A stretch of DNA of 22,845 nucleotides from Alcaligenaceae bacterium (GTDB lineage: Bacteria; Pseudomonadota; Gammaproteobacteria; Burkholderiales; Burkholderiaceae), in assembly GCA_947445495.1 (NCBI GenBank), contig CANFEI010000001.1:1-22845 (forward strand), given 5' to 3'. Of this stretch, positions 1-8,588 are shown piece by piece. Position numbers and translations under genes: made by a program. Positions within the stretch are counted from its first letter, which is position 1. The number at the start of each line of letters is the position of its first letter. The notes under the pieces are model-generated. The model searched no databases, had not been told where the DNA came from, and saw only the letters and a list, made by a program, of their open reading frames with translations.

Positions 1-314
1 GTGGTTTTAACCCTGCGTGCGAAATCGCAGTAGAGCTTTCGCGGCTATCTCGCTTGCCGGTGAAACGTTTATGGCTGGCGCGCACGCGCAGTGCTGAGAG
101 TCAAAAGTCGTTGGATCGCGCTGCCCGCCAGCAAAGTGTTTGTGGCCTTTACACAAGTGAAAATCCACTCCCAGAGGTTTGGGTTGGCTTGGTGGACGAC
201 GTGACCACGACGGGCAGTACGCTTGATGCCGCTGCCCATGCGCTGTGTCAAGCTGGAGCGCGTGGCGTAATCGGACTCGTCGGTGCAAAAACACCCACAC
301 GCGTCGATACCTGA
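1..314 (+). CDS. comF: ComF-family phosphoribosyltransferase-like protein, C-terminal part
   Basis: The gene is cut by the left window end; the readable frame begins at base 3 and ends at a TGA at 312-314, leaving about 103 residues. Two family features are visible. The first is the LARTRSAESQKSLDRAAR stretch, like the LxRxRxTxxQxxL block of ComF proteins. The second is VGLVDDVTTTGSTLDAAA, which fits the 13-residue PRPP-binding loop of type I phosphoribosyltransferases. ComF proteins are linked to natural DNA uptake in several bacteria, but their biochemical role is not settled, so the name describes the family only. The gene ends 31 bp before trmL, a neighbour often seen in Burkholderiales. 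The N-terminal zinc-finger region expected for ComF lies outside the window and cannot be checked. Confidence 0.85.
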   Translation, partial: GFNPACEIAVELSRLSRLPVKRLWLARTRSAESQKSLDRAARQQSVCGLYTSENPLPEVWVGLVDDVTTTGSTLDAAAHALCQAGARGVIGLVGAKTPTRVDT

Positions 315-339
315 CATTGAATGCTAGCTCTGGCACAAT
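311..339 (+). promoter_or_regulatory. Candidate sigma-70 promoter of trmL
   Basis: CTGACA at 311-316 (5 of 6 matches to the -35 consensus) is followed by a 17-bp spacer and CACAAT at 334-339 (4 of 6 matches to the -10). The predicted transcription start, about 7 bases after the -10, falls on or next to the trmL ATG at 346. The -35 overlaps the stop codon of the comF gene. This is pattern matching only. Confidence 0.35.
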
Positions 340-345
340 GCCGCC

Positions 346-816
346 ATGTTTCATGTGATTCTCGTTCAACCTGAAATCCCGCCCAATACGGGTAATGTCA
401 TTCGGCTGTGTGCGAACACGGGCGCACGTCTACATTTGGTTAAGCCGCTAGGCTTTACGGTCGATGACACCAAACTCAGACGCGCCGGCCTGGATTACCA
501 TGACTGGCAGCCGATTGCCCAGCACGACAGCCTGGAGCAGGCCGTTGCGGCCATCGGCACTCCTGCAGAGCGTGTCTTTGCGATCACCACAAAAGGAACG
601 CGGCACGCTGGTGAAGTTGCCTATCAGCCAGGCGATGTGTTTGTGTTTGGTCGTGAAACAGCAGGCTTGTCGGCGCAACAGATGGGATTGTTTGCGCCGG
701 AGCAGCGCTTGCGTTTGCCGATGTTGCCCACGCAACGCAGTTTGAACTTATCAAATGCTGTGGCGGTGCTGGTGTTTGAAGCGTGGCGACAGCAAGGATA
801 TGCGGGCGCCAGCTAG
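346..816 (+). CDS. trmL: tRNA (cytidine/uridine(34)-2'-O)-methyltransferase TrmL
   Basis: This 156-residue protein has the full length of the small SPOUT-class methyltransferases. TrmL 2'-O-methylates the wobble nucleotide of certain tRNA-Leu species with S-adenosylmethionine and acts as a cytoplasmic dimer. Visible family blocks are the N-terminal VQPEIPPNTGNVIRLCANTG, the FGRETAGLS loop near residue 103, and RSLNLSNAVAVLVFEAW near the C terminus, which forms the SAM-binding trefoil knot. The ATG at 346 gives the expected N terminus (MFHVILVQPEIP). No Shine-Dalgarno sequence precedes it. It runs the same way as comF and converges on the Bug-type receptor gene, 17 bp away. The family assignment is firm; the exact tRNA targets are inferred from E. 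coli. Confidence 0.96.
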   Translation: MFHVILVQPEIPPNTGNVIRLCANTGARLHLVKPLGFTVDDTKLRRAGLDYHDWQPIAQHDSLEQAVAAIGTPAERVFAITTKGTRHAGEVAYQPGDVFVFGRETAGLSAQQMGLFAPEQRLRLPMLPTQRSLNLSNAVAVLVFEAWRQQGYAGAS

Positions 817-833
817 GTCGGCGCGAGGCCGTG

Positions 834-1856
834 TTAATCCAGTGATAGCTTTAGTCGAACGATGACCTCGTTCCAGCGTGCAGTGTCTTCCTGCATCAAA
901 CGCGTGAGCTCCTGAGGGGTAGAGCCGACGGCCGTGAAGTATAGCGCGGCAAACTTTCCCTTGATGTCGTCGCTTTGGATAATCAAAGACAATTCTTTTT
1001 GCAGGCGGTGAATGATGTCGGTGGGTGTGCCACCGGGGGCGAGCATCGCATTCCAGGAAATCGCCTCAAAGCCTAGAAAGCCTTGGCTGGCGATAGGTGC
1101 GAGCCCGGGTAACGCGGGCACTTCGGCGAGGCCTGTCATCGCAAGCGCTTTGACCTTTCCGCTTTTGACTTGCGCCATCGCAATGGCTGGAACCATGAAC
1201 GCAGCTTGAATGTCTTGACCCATCATCGCAGTCATCACTTGAGGAAAGCCGGGGTATGGAATGTGGGCCAGGTCTACACCAGCCCGATGCTTAAAGAGCT
1301 CCATAGCTAGATGCGATGCGCTACCAGGCCCGACAGAGCCATAATTTGCAGCGCCTGGCTTGGATTTTACGTGCGCGACAAACTCAGAGATCGAAGTAGC
1401 TGGAAAGGCGGCACTGACAACGAGCACGTTAGGGCTGGTCGCAACCAGTGTGATGGGTGCGAGATCTTTGAAGGGATCGTAGCCGAGTGTTTTTTTATAA
1501 AGCGTCGCGGCCGTGACGAGTGGCCCGTTGATGGTGTAGAGCAGTGTGTAACCATCAGGTGCCGCGCGCGCTGCCAAGCGGGTACCAATATTGCCACCTG
1601 CCCCGGGTTTGTTTTCGACGACGATGGTTTGGTTGAGCGCCGTTGACAAAGGTGCGGCCAACAGACGTGCGAGCAGGTCTGGCGAGCTGCCGGCGGGAAA
1701 GGGGACGATGAGATGGATCGCGCGCTTAAGTGGCCAAGCCTGCTGGGCATTCACGAGACTCGAAAGGCCGCCAAACACAAACGCACAGCTGAGCGCAAGT
1801 ATGCGAGCCCTTTTGCTCAGGATAGACATACTGCGCAGCACGATGAGAGATCGCAT
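834..1856 (-). CDS. Bug-family tripartite tricarboxylate transporter substrate-binding protein
   Basis: This 340-residue exported protein belongs to the Bug/TctC family of periplasmic receptors, which pass carboxylates or related small acids to TctAB membrane partners. After a Sec-type signal peptide (hydrophobic stretch near residues 18-32, likely cleavage after VNA), the mature part shows IHLIVPFPAGSSPDLLARLL, then VVENKPGAGGNIG, then APDGYTLL, all typical of Bug proteins. I chose the ATG at 1856 because GGAG lies 7 bases upstream; an in-frame extension to 1937 would run into gpsA. It begins 4 bp after the gpsA stop, so it is probably the last gene of the rhodanese-grxC-secB-gpsA transcript. 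No tctA or tctB gene is in the window, so it is an orphan receptor here. The substrate cannot be told from sequence. Confidence 0.92.
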   Translation of the reverse strand: MRSLIVLRSMSILSKRARILALSCAFVFGGLSSLVNAQQAWPLKRAIHLIVPFPAGSSPDLLARLLAAPLSTALNQTIVVENKPGAGGNIGTRLAARAAPDGYTLLYTINGPLVTAATLYKKTLGYDPFKDLAPITLVATSPNVLVVSAAFPATSISEFVAHVKSKPGAANYGSVGPGSASHLAMELFKHRAGVDLAHIPYPGFPQVMTAMMGQDIQAAFMVPAIAMAQVKSGKVKALAMTGLAEVPALPGLAPIASQGFLGFEAISWNAMLAPGGTPTDIIHRLQKELSLIIQSDDIKGKFAALYFTAVGSTPQELTRLMQEDTARWNEVIVRLKLSLD

Positions 1857-1860
1857 GGCC

Positions 1861-2904
1861 TTACTCCATTGTCGCTTCGCGCGCGAGTAAGCGCGTGACG
1901 GCGTCGATTGGGGAGACATCTTGAAATAAAACTTCACACACAGCTCGGGTAATGGGCATGTCGACCTTTAACGATCGCGCGCGCAGTAACACGGCCTGTG
2001 CGCAACGCGCCCCTTCGGCCGTTAAGCCGCTGGCAAGAATCTCGGACAAGGAGCACCCGTGGCCAATCTCGAGACCGACCTGTCGATTGCGTGACAGATC
2101 ACCCGTTGCTGTCAGCACGAGATCTCCGAGCCCAGTGAGGCCATAGAACGTCGCTTGTCGAGCGCCTAGTGCCTCACCAAAGCGCGTCATTTCTGCGAGG
2201 CCTCGCGTAATGAGGGCGGCGCGCGCGTTGGTGCCAAGCCCGAGCCCGTCGCCGATACCGCAGGCGATTGCCATTACGTTCTTTAATGCCCCGCCTACTT
2301 CAACACCCACGACGTCATCGCTCGCGTAGACGCGTACAGGGCCTCCGTGTAGTGCAGCGATACAGTTCGAACGCAGTTCTGCGCTCGCGCTCGCGACCGT
2401 AAGTGCGACGGGCAAACCTTGCGCGACTTCGCGCGCAAAGGAGGGGCCAGAGAGAACGCCCGTAGCGATGTTTAACGTAGAGAGTAATGTTTCTTGTGCG
2501 ATCTCAGACGGCAGTTGGCCGCTGTTGGCTTCTAGTCCTTTACACGTCCAAACGACCCCAGCGATCCGATCGGTTCGATGCGCAAGCGCCTCTGTCAGTT
2601 GCTCACTGAGAGCCCGCAAACCTGCAAGTGGAACGGCGAGAATTAACAAGCCAGTGGCAGCGTCGCTACAGGCGTGCTTTAGCGCGGCACTTAAGTCGTT
2701 GGTCGCCCGTAGTGAAGCGTGTAGCGCTATGTCGGGCAGGTATCGCAGGTTCGTATGTTTGGTACGAAGCTCATTGGCAACCCGACTATCACGCGCCCAA
2801 AGCGCTGTGCTGCGATGGGAGGCAGCGATATTTGCAAGTGCCGTTCCCCAGGCGCCCGCGCCTAGCACTGCAACGGGTCCTGGTTGGGCGTTAGCTGCGA
2901 GCAT
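1861..2904 (-). CDS. gpsA: NAD(P)-dependent glycerol-3-phosphate dehydrogenase
   Basis: GpsA reduces dihydroxyacetone phosphate to sn-glycerol 3-phosphate, the backbone precursor for membrane phospholipids, in the cytosol. The 347-residue length fits the family. A Rossmann motif [12 protein letters not shown] sits at residues 13-24, followed by the conserved [15 protein letters not shown] block and the active-site region [21 protein letters not shown], which contains the catalytic lysine. A further conserved segment is [17 protein letters not shown]. The ATG at 2904 lies 21 bp after the secB stop and has no clear Shine-Dalgarno sequence, so translation may depend on secB. secB-gpsA adjacency is common in Proteobacteria. 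Nothing in the protein looks truncated. Confidence 0.97.
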   Translation of the reverse strand: MLAANAQPGPVAVLGAGAWGTALANIAASHRSTALWARDSRVANELRTKHTNLRYLPDIALHASLRATNDLSAALKHACSDAATGLLILAVPLAGLRALSEQLTEALAHRTDRIAGVVWTCKGLEANSGQLPSEIAQETLLSTLNIATGVLSGPSFAREVAQGLPVALTVASASAELRSNCIAALHGGPVRVYASDDVVGVEVGGALKNVMAIACGIGDGLGLGTNARAALITRGLAEMTRFGEALGARQATFYGLTGLGDLVLTATGDLSRNRQVGLEIGHGCSLSEILASGLTAEGARCAQAVLLRARSLKVDMPITRAVCEVLFQDVSPIDAVTRLLAREATME

Positions 2905-2925
2905 GGGTAAGATGCGTTCGGCGCG

Positions 2926-3441
2926 TTACTGGCGCGTCATGCCCGGAGGCAGGATTAAACCCGACTCCTTGCTAGCACCGGCCGCGCCCGTTTCTTGCGC
3001 AGCTTGCGCAAGGCGCTGTTCGAACAGGGCTTGGAAATTCACTTCAGCCAGATGCAGGGGTGGCAAAGAGGTGCGCGTAATAGCATCGGCCACGTTTGCT
3101 CGCAAATAGGGATACAGCATCGTGGGACACACAATGCCCATGATTGGATCAAGCTGCTCAGCAGGGATATTGGCGATTTCAAAAATTGCCGCCTGTGTGG
3201 CTTCCACCAAATACAGCACCTTGTCTTTAATGCGCGTTGTGACGGTTACCGTCACGGTTGATTCGTAAACGGTCTCGGCAAGCGCTTGACCACCCACGTT
3301 GATCGCCACTTCTACTTCTGGCGCGTCTTGTTCCAGAAATATATTTGGAGCGTTGGGCATCTCTAGAGATAGGTCCTTGAGATAGACGCGCTGCATATTG
3401 AAGGAGGGCGCGTTTTCGGCTTGGGCGTTTTGGTCAGACAT
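2926..3441 (-). CDS. secB: Protein-export chaperone SecB
   Basis: SecB is a cytosolic tetrameric chaperone that keeps preproteins unfolded and hands them to SecA. From the ATG at 3441 the product has 171 residues, starting [32 protein letters not shown] in the usual way. The VYLKDLSLE strand, the acidic-rich [12 protein letters not shown] region and the [19 protein letters not shown] block near residues 103-121 are SecB hallmarks. The frame is open further upstream to 3564, but that would overlap grxC and lacks similarity to SecB, so it was rejected. A GGA core in GGATCC is the only candidate ribosome-binding site. The gene sits between grxC and gpsA in one leftward operon. Confidence 0.97.
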   Translation of the reverse strand: MSDQNAQAENAPSFNMQRVYLKDLSLEMPNAPNIFLEQDAPEVEVAINVGGQALAETVYESTVTVTVTTRIKDKVLYLVEATQAAIFEIANIPAEQLDPIMGIVCPTMLYPYLRANVADAITRTSLPPLHLAEVNFQALFEQRLAQAAQETGAAGASKESGLILPPGMTRQ

Positions 3442-3493
3442 AAAGGATCCAGAGACAAAAGGGAGAAAGAAAGAATGGGTAAAGCGCAGCAGC

Positions 3494-3751
3494 TTACCCG
3501 TTAAGCAGAGCCAATAACTTCCCGTCGCGATCAAGTGCGGACAGGTCATCGAAACCACCGACATGGGTGTCGCCGATATAAATTTGGGGAACAGTGCGGC
3601 GCCCAGTACGTTCCATCATGATGGAACGCTGCTCGGTATCCTCATCGATGCGTATTTTTTCAATTTCAGCGACACCGCGCTGCGTGAGCAGCATCTCTGC
3701 ACGTGAACAGTAGGGGCAGTAGCCCGTGGTGTACATGACAACTTTGTTCAT
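3494..3751 (-). CDS. grxC: Glutaredoxin 3 (dithiol type)
   Basis: This is an 85-residue glutaredoxin, the normal size for GrxC. It reduces protein and glutathione mixed disulfides in the cytosol using glutathione. The dithiol active site CPYC is at residues 12-15, followed by the cis-proline region [10 protein letters not shown] and the GGFDDL glutathione-binding turn. The start is well supported: CGGAG lies 7-8 bases before the ATG at 3751. It is 12 bp downstream of the rhodanese-domain gene and upstream of secB. This order (rhodanese, grxC, secB, gpsA) is common in gamma- and betaproteobacteria and suggests linkage of thiol maintenance with protein export. Confidence 0.97.
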   Translation of the reverse strand: MNKVVMYTTGYCPYCSRAEMLLTQRGVAEIEKIRIDEDTEQRSIMMERTGRRTVPQIYIGDTHVGGFDDLSALDRDGKLLALLNG

Positions 3752-3763
3752 GTTGTGACTCCG

Positions 3764-4174
3764 TTATTTAGTCGTAAGAGGGAGGCCAGCGGTAGACCAA
3801 GCCTTGATGCCGCCGTCCAGCACGCTGACAGCCGTGAAGCCTTGTGCGCGCAAGCGAGAGGCCGCGCCTATGGCGCTGCGACCCATTTCGCAGACGAGGA
3901 TCAGGGGTTTGTCTTTGGCAAGACTAGCCGCCTTCTTTTCAATGTCGGCCAATGGGGCATGGCGCGCCTGGGGAATATGCCCGCCCTGGAACGCCTCGAT
4001 TGAGCGCGTATCAAGTAAAACCGCGCCTTGATGGTTAATCATTTGTACGGCTTGGGTGCTGCTCACGGTAGCGCCGCCGCGGCTACGCTGAATCATGGGC
4101 CACGCCAACGCGAGCCCCGAGCCAAGCGCGATGCCGATTAAAAGAAGATTGTTTTGATCTGAAAAGAAATCCAC
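3764..4174 (-). CDS. Membrane-anchored single-domain rhodanese-like protein
   Basis: The 136-residue product has an N-terminal transmembrane helix (about residues 9-27) and a single rhodanese domain, matching the YibN-like proteins found upstream of grxC. The catalytic cysteine is C95 in the loop CEMGRSA; upstream are the VLLDTR motif (residues 52-57) and GHIPQARH (residues 65-72), also diagnostic. Rhodanese domains carry sulfur as a cysteine persulfide, but the acceptor for this subfamily is not established. The start is a GTG at 4174; it is the only start codon between the preceding in-frame stop and the membrane helix. It is the first gene of the leftward operon with grxC, secB and gpsA and is divergent from gpmA. 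Confidence 0.9.
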   Translation of the reverse strand: MDFFSDQNNLLLIGIALGSGLALAWPMIQRSRGGATVSSTQAVQMINHQGAVLLDTRSIEAFQGGHIPQARHAPLADIEKKAASLAKDKPLILVCEMGRSAIGAASRLRAQGFTAVSVLDGGIKAWSTAGLPLTTK

Positions 4175-4281
4175 GGTGTGTCCAAAAGAGGCGGTTTAGC
4201 CCCAAAAAAAGGGTCGGCTGGTTGTAAAGACAAAGACAATTATAAAATGGTGCTTTAACTACACTTTAACCTGTGTCTGCC
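4175..4281. promoter_or_regulatory. Divergent promoter region between the rhodanese operon and gpmA operon
   Basis: This 107-bp AT-rich region must drive both the leftward rhodanese-grxC-secB-gpsA operon and the rightward gpmA-envC-ctpA-moeB operon. A perfect -10 TATAAT on the minus strand (4244-4239) overlaps TATAAA on the plus strand (4241-4246). Neither has a convincing -35 at standard spacing; TTGTAA at 4222-4227 is only 13 bp from the plus-strand -10. Shared, overlapping -10 elements would make the two directions compete for polymerase. The assignment of promoters is inferred from patterns. Confidence 0.4.
4253..4270. repeat. Direct repeat of CTTTAAC with 11-bp period
   Basis: CTTTAAC occurs at 4253-4259 and again at 4264-4270, so the two copies are 11 bp apart, one helical turn. 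They lie directly before the gpmA start in the divergent promoter region, at or just downstream of the likely gpmA transcription start. Such phasing fits a regulator that binds two copies on one face of the DNA, but two 7-mers can also recur by chance. Confidence 0.45.
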
Positions 4282-5034
4282 ATGTATAAATTAGTCTTAA
4301 TGCGTCACGGCGAAAGCCAATGGAACCTCGAAAACCGATTCACCGGTTGGACGGACATCGATTTGACCGAGGCGGGCCGCGACCAAGCGCGTCGCGCCGG
4401 GGAGCTACTTAAGGAAAAGGGCTATGTTTTTGATGTGGCCTTTACGTCGGTTCTCAAGCGCGCGATCCGTACCCTGTGGATTGCGCTCGATGCCATGGAT
4501 ACGATGTATTTACCGGTTCACAACAACTGGCGCTTAAATGAACGCCATTACGGAGACCTGCAGGGGCTCAACAAAGCGGAGATGGCTGCCCAGTATGGCG
4601 ATGAGCAGGTGCTGATCTGGCGCCGTGCCTACGCAATAGCGCCTAACCCTATTGCGCTCGATGATCCGCGCCACCCTCGGTTTGATCCACGTTATGGCAA
4701 GCTGACCCCTCAGCAACTGCCTGCTACGGAATGTCTCCAAGACACCGTGGCGCGCGTGTTGCCCTTTTGGGATGAGACGATTGCGCCCTCAATACGAGCG
4801 GGTCGTCGGGTGTTAGTCGCCGCCCATGGCAATAGCCTGCGGGCGTTGATCATGCACCTGGACAACGTGTCTGATGACGATATTGTCCACCTCAATATCC
4901 CGACAGGTCAGCCCCTAGTGTACGAGTTAGACAAGGATTTGCGTCCAATCCGACATTACTACCTGGGCGATCCCGCGGAAATCGAAGCGGCGATGGCGGC
5001 GGTAGCGGCACAAGGGAAAGCCAAGAAAGCGTGA
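4282..5034 (+). CDS. gpmA: 2,3-bisphosphoglycerate-dependent phosphoglycerate mutase
   Basis: GpmA interconverts 3- and 2-phosphoglycerate in glycolysis and gluconeogenesis through a phosphohistidine. The 250-residue product starts [12 protein letters not shown], giving catalytic His9 in the RHGES motif. Other signatures are [16 protein letters not shown], the [16 protein letters not shown] block, and [12 protein letters not shown] with the second active-site histidine. A GTG nine bases upstream (4273) could add three residues, but homologues begin at MYKL. No Shine-Dalgarno sequence is seen before either start. It leads the rightward operon and its stop overlaps the envC GTG by 4 bp, so glycolytic and cell-wall genes are probably co-expressed. 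Confidence 0.97.
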   Translation: MYKLVLMRHGESQWNLENRFTGWTDIDLTEAGRDQARRAGELLKEKGYVFDVAFTSVLKRAIRTLWIALDAMDTMYLPVHNNWRLNERHYGDLQGLNKAEMAAQYGDEQVLIWRRAYAIAPNPIALDDPRHPRFDPRYGKLTPQQLPATECLQDTVARVLPFWDETIAPSIRAGRRVLVAAHGNSLRALIMHLDNVSDDDIVHLNIPTGQPLVYELDKDLRPIRHYYLGDPAEIEAAMAAVAAQGKAKKA

Positions 5035-6359
5035 TCAAGCGGCGTATTGTCATCTGGCTGTGTGGCGCCCTTAGCCTCTTTGGGAGCGCGGCTGCGGCGT
5101 TTGCCAATCCCGAAGATATCGCTGCCCAGCAGACGCAAGCGCAGCGCCAAAGGGATGATTTGCGCGGGCGTATTCAGGCTGTGCAAAAAGAGCTCGACAT
5201 CCGCGAGGCTGATCGCAAGGAAGCTGCAGATGCGCTGAAGGTGTCTGAAACCGCGATCTCCCAGACCTCACGGCGGATCGTTGAGCTTGCGGCCGCTCTT
5301 AAAAAAGCCCAAACCGAGCTAGAGAGTCTGCAACGTCAAATTACGCGCCAGCAGCACACCCTAAGTGTGCGACGCGATGAGCTGTCCGATCAGCTACGTA
5401 AGCAGTATTCAAGCGGCTTGTCGCCGTGGTCCGCCCTGCTGTCGGGCGACGATCCTCAGGAACTTGGGCGTAATTTAGCCTACCTGGACTACGTCTCGAA
5501 GGCGCGTGCGGATGCAGTGATAGCGCTCAAGAAGGACATCGATCGTTTAGCTCAGCTTGAAGCGCAGGCAGACGTCCGTCAAAAAGATGTTGCCCGGCTC
5601 GTGAGTGAAACCACGCAACAAAAGGAGGCGCTTGAGGCGCAAAAAAAGGAGCGCGCGACCGTTCTTGCCCGTATCGAAGGGCAAATGCAAGCCCAGCGTG
5701 CCGAAGCGACGCGGCTCGGACAGGATGAAAAGCGCCTGGCCGGTTTAATTTCAGATCTGGACGGACAGCTTAAGGCTGCCCAGCAGGTGGCGGCTGAGGC
5801 TGAGCGTCGTGCACAAGAGGCGCGCAAACTCGAGTTGGCCCGCAAGGAGCAGGCGCAGCGCGCAGCGGAGGCAGATAAGCGTCGTCAGGCTGCCGAACAG
5901 GCAGCTGAGCAAGCGGCCCGAGCCGGACGCTCGACCCAAGCCGATCCAGAGACGGCATCCCTTGCTGCGGGTAAGGGATTGCCAAAGAGTGTGCGCTGGC
6001 CAATCCGTGGGACCGTGATGGCTCGGTTTGGGACAGATCGTCCCGAAGGTGGGGTCTGGCGTGGCATTTTGGTGCGTGCCGATGCTGGGGCGGCGGTGCA
6101 GGTCGTCGGGGCGGGCACCGTGGTGTATTCAAACTGGCTCAGAGGCTTCGGTAATCTTTTGATCGTGGATCATGGGCAAGAGTATCTCAGCGTCTATGCG
6201 TATAACCAAAGCTTGCTTAAGCAGGTGGGTGATACGGTTCGCGCCGGGGAGACGGTTGCCTTGGCGGGAAGTACGGGTGGGCAAGTGGATTCGGCCCTAT
6301 ACTTCGAAATCAGACACCGTGGCGCCGCCGTCGATCCGATAGCCTATCTGGCGCGATGA
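5031..6359 (+). CDS. envC: Murein hydrolase activator EnvC
   Basis: EnvC-type proteins act in the periplasm, recruited by FtsEX, and switch on amidases that split septal peptidoglycan. The 442-residue product has a signal peptide (cleavage near AFA, residue 25), a long coiled coil rich in Gln, Ala, Arg and Glu (about residues 27-295), and a C-terminal LytM/M23 domain (about 325-440). The LytM domain is degenerate. WRGILVR stands where active enzymes have the first zinc-binding His, and [10 protein letters not shown] replaces the HLHFE motif. E. coli EnvC shows the same losses, which points to an activator and not a peptidase. Translation starts at GTG 5031, overlapping the gpmA stop as GTGA, suggesting coupling. 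ctpA follows 53 bp downstream of its stop. Confidence 0.93.
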   Translation: MIKRRIVIWLCGALSLFGSAAAAFANPEDIAAQQTQAQRQRDDLRGRIQAVQKELDIREADRKEAADALKVSETAISQTSRRIVELAAALKKAQTELESLQRQITRQQHTLSVRRDELSDQLRKQYSSGLSPWSALLSGDDPQELGRNLAYLDYVSKARADAVIALKKDIDRLAQLEAQADVRQKDVARLVSETTQQKEALEAQKKERATVLARIEGQMQAQRAEATRLGQDEKRLAGLISDLDGQLKAAQQVAAEAERRAQEARKLELARKEQAQRAAEADKRRQAAEQAAEQAARAGRSTQADPETASLAAGKGLPKSVRWPIRGTVMARFGTDRPEGGVWRGILVRADAGAAVQVVGAGTVVYSNWLRGFGNLLIVDHGQEYLSVYAYNQSLLKQVGDTVRAGETVALAGSTGGQVDSALYFEIRHRGAAVDPIAYLAR

Positions 6360-6412
6360 TTTTTATAGTTGCCTAGTTTTCCGCGTTAACGACCTTGAAT
6401 TCAGGAATGTGC

Positions 6413-7822
6413 ATGGGCACTCGCAAATTACGTAGCTTTGGTTTGGTTTCTGCCGGTATTGTGGCCGGGGTGCTGTTGAGCTTGGGCATCAGCGCTGTCG
6501 CACAGCGCGGTTCGCCTTTGCCGCTGGACGAGTTGCGCCAATTTTCAAGTGTATTCTCGGCCATCAAAAATAATTATGTTGAGGCCGTCGACGATAAAAA
6601 ATTAATCGGCGGTGCGATCGCAGGGATGTTGTCGGATCTCGATCCGCACTCTGCCTACTTGGATGCCGATGCGTTTAAAGAAATGCAAAGCTCGACGCAA
6701 GGTGAGTTTGGTGGCCTGGGGATTGAGGTGGGGACAGAAGACGGAATGGTCAAGGTGATCTCGCCGATTGAAGACACGCCTGCGGCACGTGCGGGCATTC
6801 GTGCCGGAGATTTGATTTCAAAAATCGATAACACTTCCACCAAGGGCTTGTCCTTAACGGATGCGGTCAAGATGATGCGTGGCCCCGTGAAAACGCCGAT
6901 TACCTTGACGATTATTCGTCAAGGTCAGGCGCAGCCACTCGTCATCAAGATTGTGCGCGACACGATTCGCGTGCGCAGCGTGCGTAGCAAAATGCTGGAT
7001 GGCAATATTGGGTATGTACGAATCGCACAGTTTCAGGAAAAAACGGGTGCTGATCTTGCGCGGCATTTAACAGAGCTCGGTGTAAAAGGTGCTCCACGCG
7101 CGTTGATTCTTGATCTGCGTAACGATCCGGGCGGATTGTTGAGCGGCGCTATTGGTGTGTCTGCCGCCTTCCTCAAGCCAAATACGCTTGTGGTGTCGAC
7201 CGATGGACGTGCGCCAGATGCCAAGCAGAAGTACTTGTCTAACCCCTCTGACTACGCACGTGGCGAATCCGATTACTTGCGTGGTTTGCCTGCATGGGCC
7301 AAGACAGTGCCGATGGTGGTGTTGGTAAACGTCGGCTCTGCCTCGGCTTCGGAAATCGTTGCGGGCGCTTTGCAAGATCACAAGCGCGCCACCATTATGG
7401 GTAATCGTACGTTTGGGAAGGGCTCTGTGCAGGTGATTCTGCCCATCTCCGATAGTACGGCGATCAAGCTCACGACATCGCGTTACTTCACGCCGAATGG
7501 TCGCTCGATTCAGGCCACGGGTATTAGTCCAGACATCGTGGTGGCCGATACGGCTGAGGGCGACCTATTCAAGCTGCCGCGCGAAGCGGATTTACAGCGG
7601 CACTTGAGCAACCGTCAGACGCCGGAAGAGCTGGCGAAAGCCAAGGAAGACGAAACCCCCCTCGCTGATACGAATAAGATGTTTCAGTTTGGGTCGCCAG
7701 AAGACTTCCAGTTGCAGCAGGCTGTGAATTTCCTTGACGGCAAGCCGATTCAGAAAGCGGTGCCCGCAGCAAAGAGTGCGAAGGCAGGTGCTGCAGCTGA
7801 GGGCTCCTCGGCCAAGAAATGA
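6413..7822 (+). CDS. ctpA: S41-family carboxy-terminal processing protease
   Basis: CtpA cleaves periplasmic proteins near their C termini; in other Proteobacteria related proteases control levels of peptidoglycan hydrolases. From the ATG at 6413 (AGGA 6 bases upstream) the product has 469 residues. Nearby alternatives are ATG 6407 and TTG 6395. It has an N-terminal hydrophobic anchor or signal (about residues 8-30), a PDZ domain (about 85-170) with GEFGGLGIEVG and AGIRAGDLISKID, and a catalytic domain with Ser311 (GSASASE) and Lys336 (TFGKGSVQ), a 25-residue spacing typical of Ser/Lys peptidases of this family. A basic, Ala/Lys-rich tail ends the protein. It overlaps moeB by 4 bp. Pairing with EnvC suggests a shared role in cell-wall remodelling, which is inference. 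Confidence 0.95.
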   Translation: MGTRKLRSFGLVSAGIVAGVLLSLGISAVAQRGSPLPLDELRQFSSVFSAIKNNYVEAVDDKKLIGGAIAGMLSDLDPHSAYLDADAFKEMQSSTQGEFGGLGIEVGTEDGMVKVISPIEDTPAARAGIRAGDLISKIDNTSTKGLSLTDAVKMMRGPVKTPITLTIIRQGQAQPLVIKIVRDTIRVRSVRSKMLDGNIGYVRIAQFQEKTGADLARHLTELGVKGAPRALILDLRNDPGGLLSGAIGVSAAFLKPNTLVVSTDGRAPDAKQKYLSNPSDYARGESDYLRGLPAWAKTVPMVVLVNVGSASASEIVAGALQDHKRATIMGNRTFGKGSVQVILPISDSTAIKLTTSRYFTPNGRSIQATGISPDIVVADTAEGDLFKLPREADLQRHLSNRQTPEELAKAKEDETPLADTNKMFQFGSPEDFQLQQAVNFLDGKPIQKAVPAAKSAKAGAAAEGSSAKK

Positions 7823-8568
7823 ACGACGCACAGCTGCTGAGATATGCCCGGCACATCTTGTTGGATGAGTTGGGCATAGAAGGCCAGGAGAAGCTTCTTG
7901 CGGCACGGGTGTTGATCGTAGGTGCCGGAGGACTGGGCTCGCCCGCTGCGATGTATCTTGCCTCTGCGGGTGTCGGGACGATTGTGTTGGCCGATCACGA
8001 TGTGGTGGAGATCAGTAATCTGCAGAGGCAGATTATGCACAACACGAGTCGCCTCGGTCAGCTCAAGGCAGAGTCTGGGCGTCAGACGATGCTTGCCTTG
8101 AACCCTGAATTAAAAATTGAGATTCGAACGACGCGGATGGATGAAAGTTCACTCGACCAGGAAATCTCACAAGCCGATATCGTGTTGGACTGTACGGATA
8201 ACTTTGCAACGCGCCACGCAGTGAACCGTGCGTGCGTCAAGCACGCTAAGCCGCTCGTTTCAGGCGCGGGGATCCGCTTTGAAGGTCAGGTCAGTGTGTT
8301 TGACCCTCGCGATGCCAATGCACCCTGCTATCACTGCTTGTTTCCAGAGGCCGAAGATGTCGAAGCGCTTAATTGCGCGACAACCGGTGTGTTTGCACCG
8401 CTCGTTGGAATCATTGGGAGTATGCAGGCCGCGGAGGCATTGAAAGTCATTGCGCAGATCGGGACAAGCTTAAAAGGTCGCCTCTTGATCCTTGACGCCC
8501 TTGATATGCAGTGGCACAGCGTGAAGGTTAAGCGCGATCCCGCCTGTAGCGTTTGCGCCACGCGATAA
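7819..8568 (+). CDS. moeB: E1-like adenylyltransferase MoeB/ThiF (molybdopterin synthase adenylyltransferase)
   Basis: The 249-residue protein equals E. coli MoeB in length. It activates the C-terminal glycine of a small sulfur carrier (MoaD or ThiS) by adenylation. The nucleotide-binding GAGGLGS is at residues 35-41, followed by DHDVVEISNLQRQ with its conserved Asp and Arg. Zinc ligands are Cys170, Cys173, Cys243 and Cys246, at nearly the same positions as in E. coli MoeB, and Cys186 lies in CATTGVF. No moaD, moaE, thiS or thiG is nearby, so sequence alone does not settle whether it serves molybdopterin, thiamine or both. ATG overlaps the ctpA stop (ATGA), implying coupled translation. Its end is 20 bp from the convergent slmA. 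Confidence 0.9.
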   Translation: MNDAQLLRYARHILLDELGIEGQEKLLAARVLIVGAGGLGSPAAMYLASAGVGTIVLADHDVVEISNLQRQIMHNTSRLGQLKAESGRQTMLALNPELKIEIRTTRMDESSLDQEISQADIVLDCTDNFATRHAVNRACVKHAKPLVSGAGIRFEGQVSVFDPRDANAPCYHCLFPEAEDVEALNCATTGVFAPLVGIIGSMQAAEALKVIAQIGTSLKGRLLILDALDMQWHSVKVKRDPACSVCATR

Positions 8569-8588
8569 CAGGCCCGAGCGAGTTTCCT

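Noticed and set aside
1857..1937. N-terminal extension of the Bug receptor into gpsA
   Set aside because: The extension overlaps gpsA, precedes the signal peptide, and a GGAG site supports the ATG at 1856.
2468..3109. 213-codon open frame on the plus strand across gpsA and secB
   Set aside because: It lies antisense to two well-supported genes, has a composition unlike real proteins (Ala, Ser, Arg rich) and no recognised motif.
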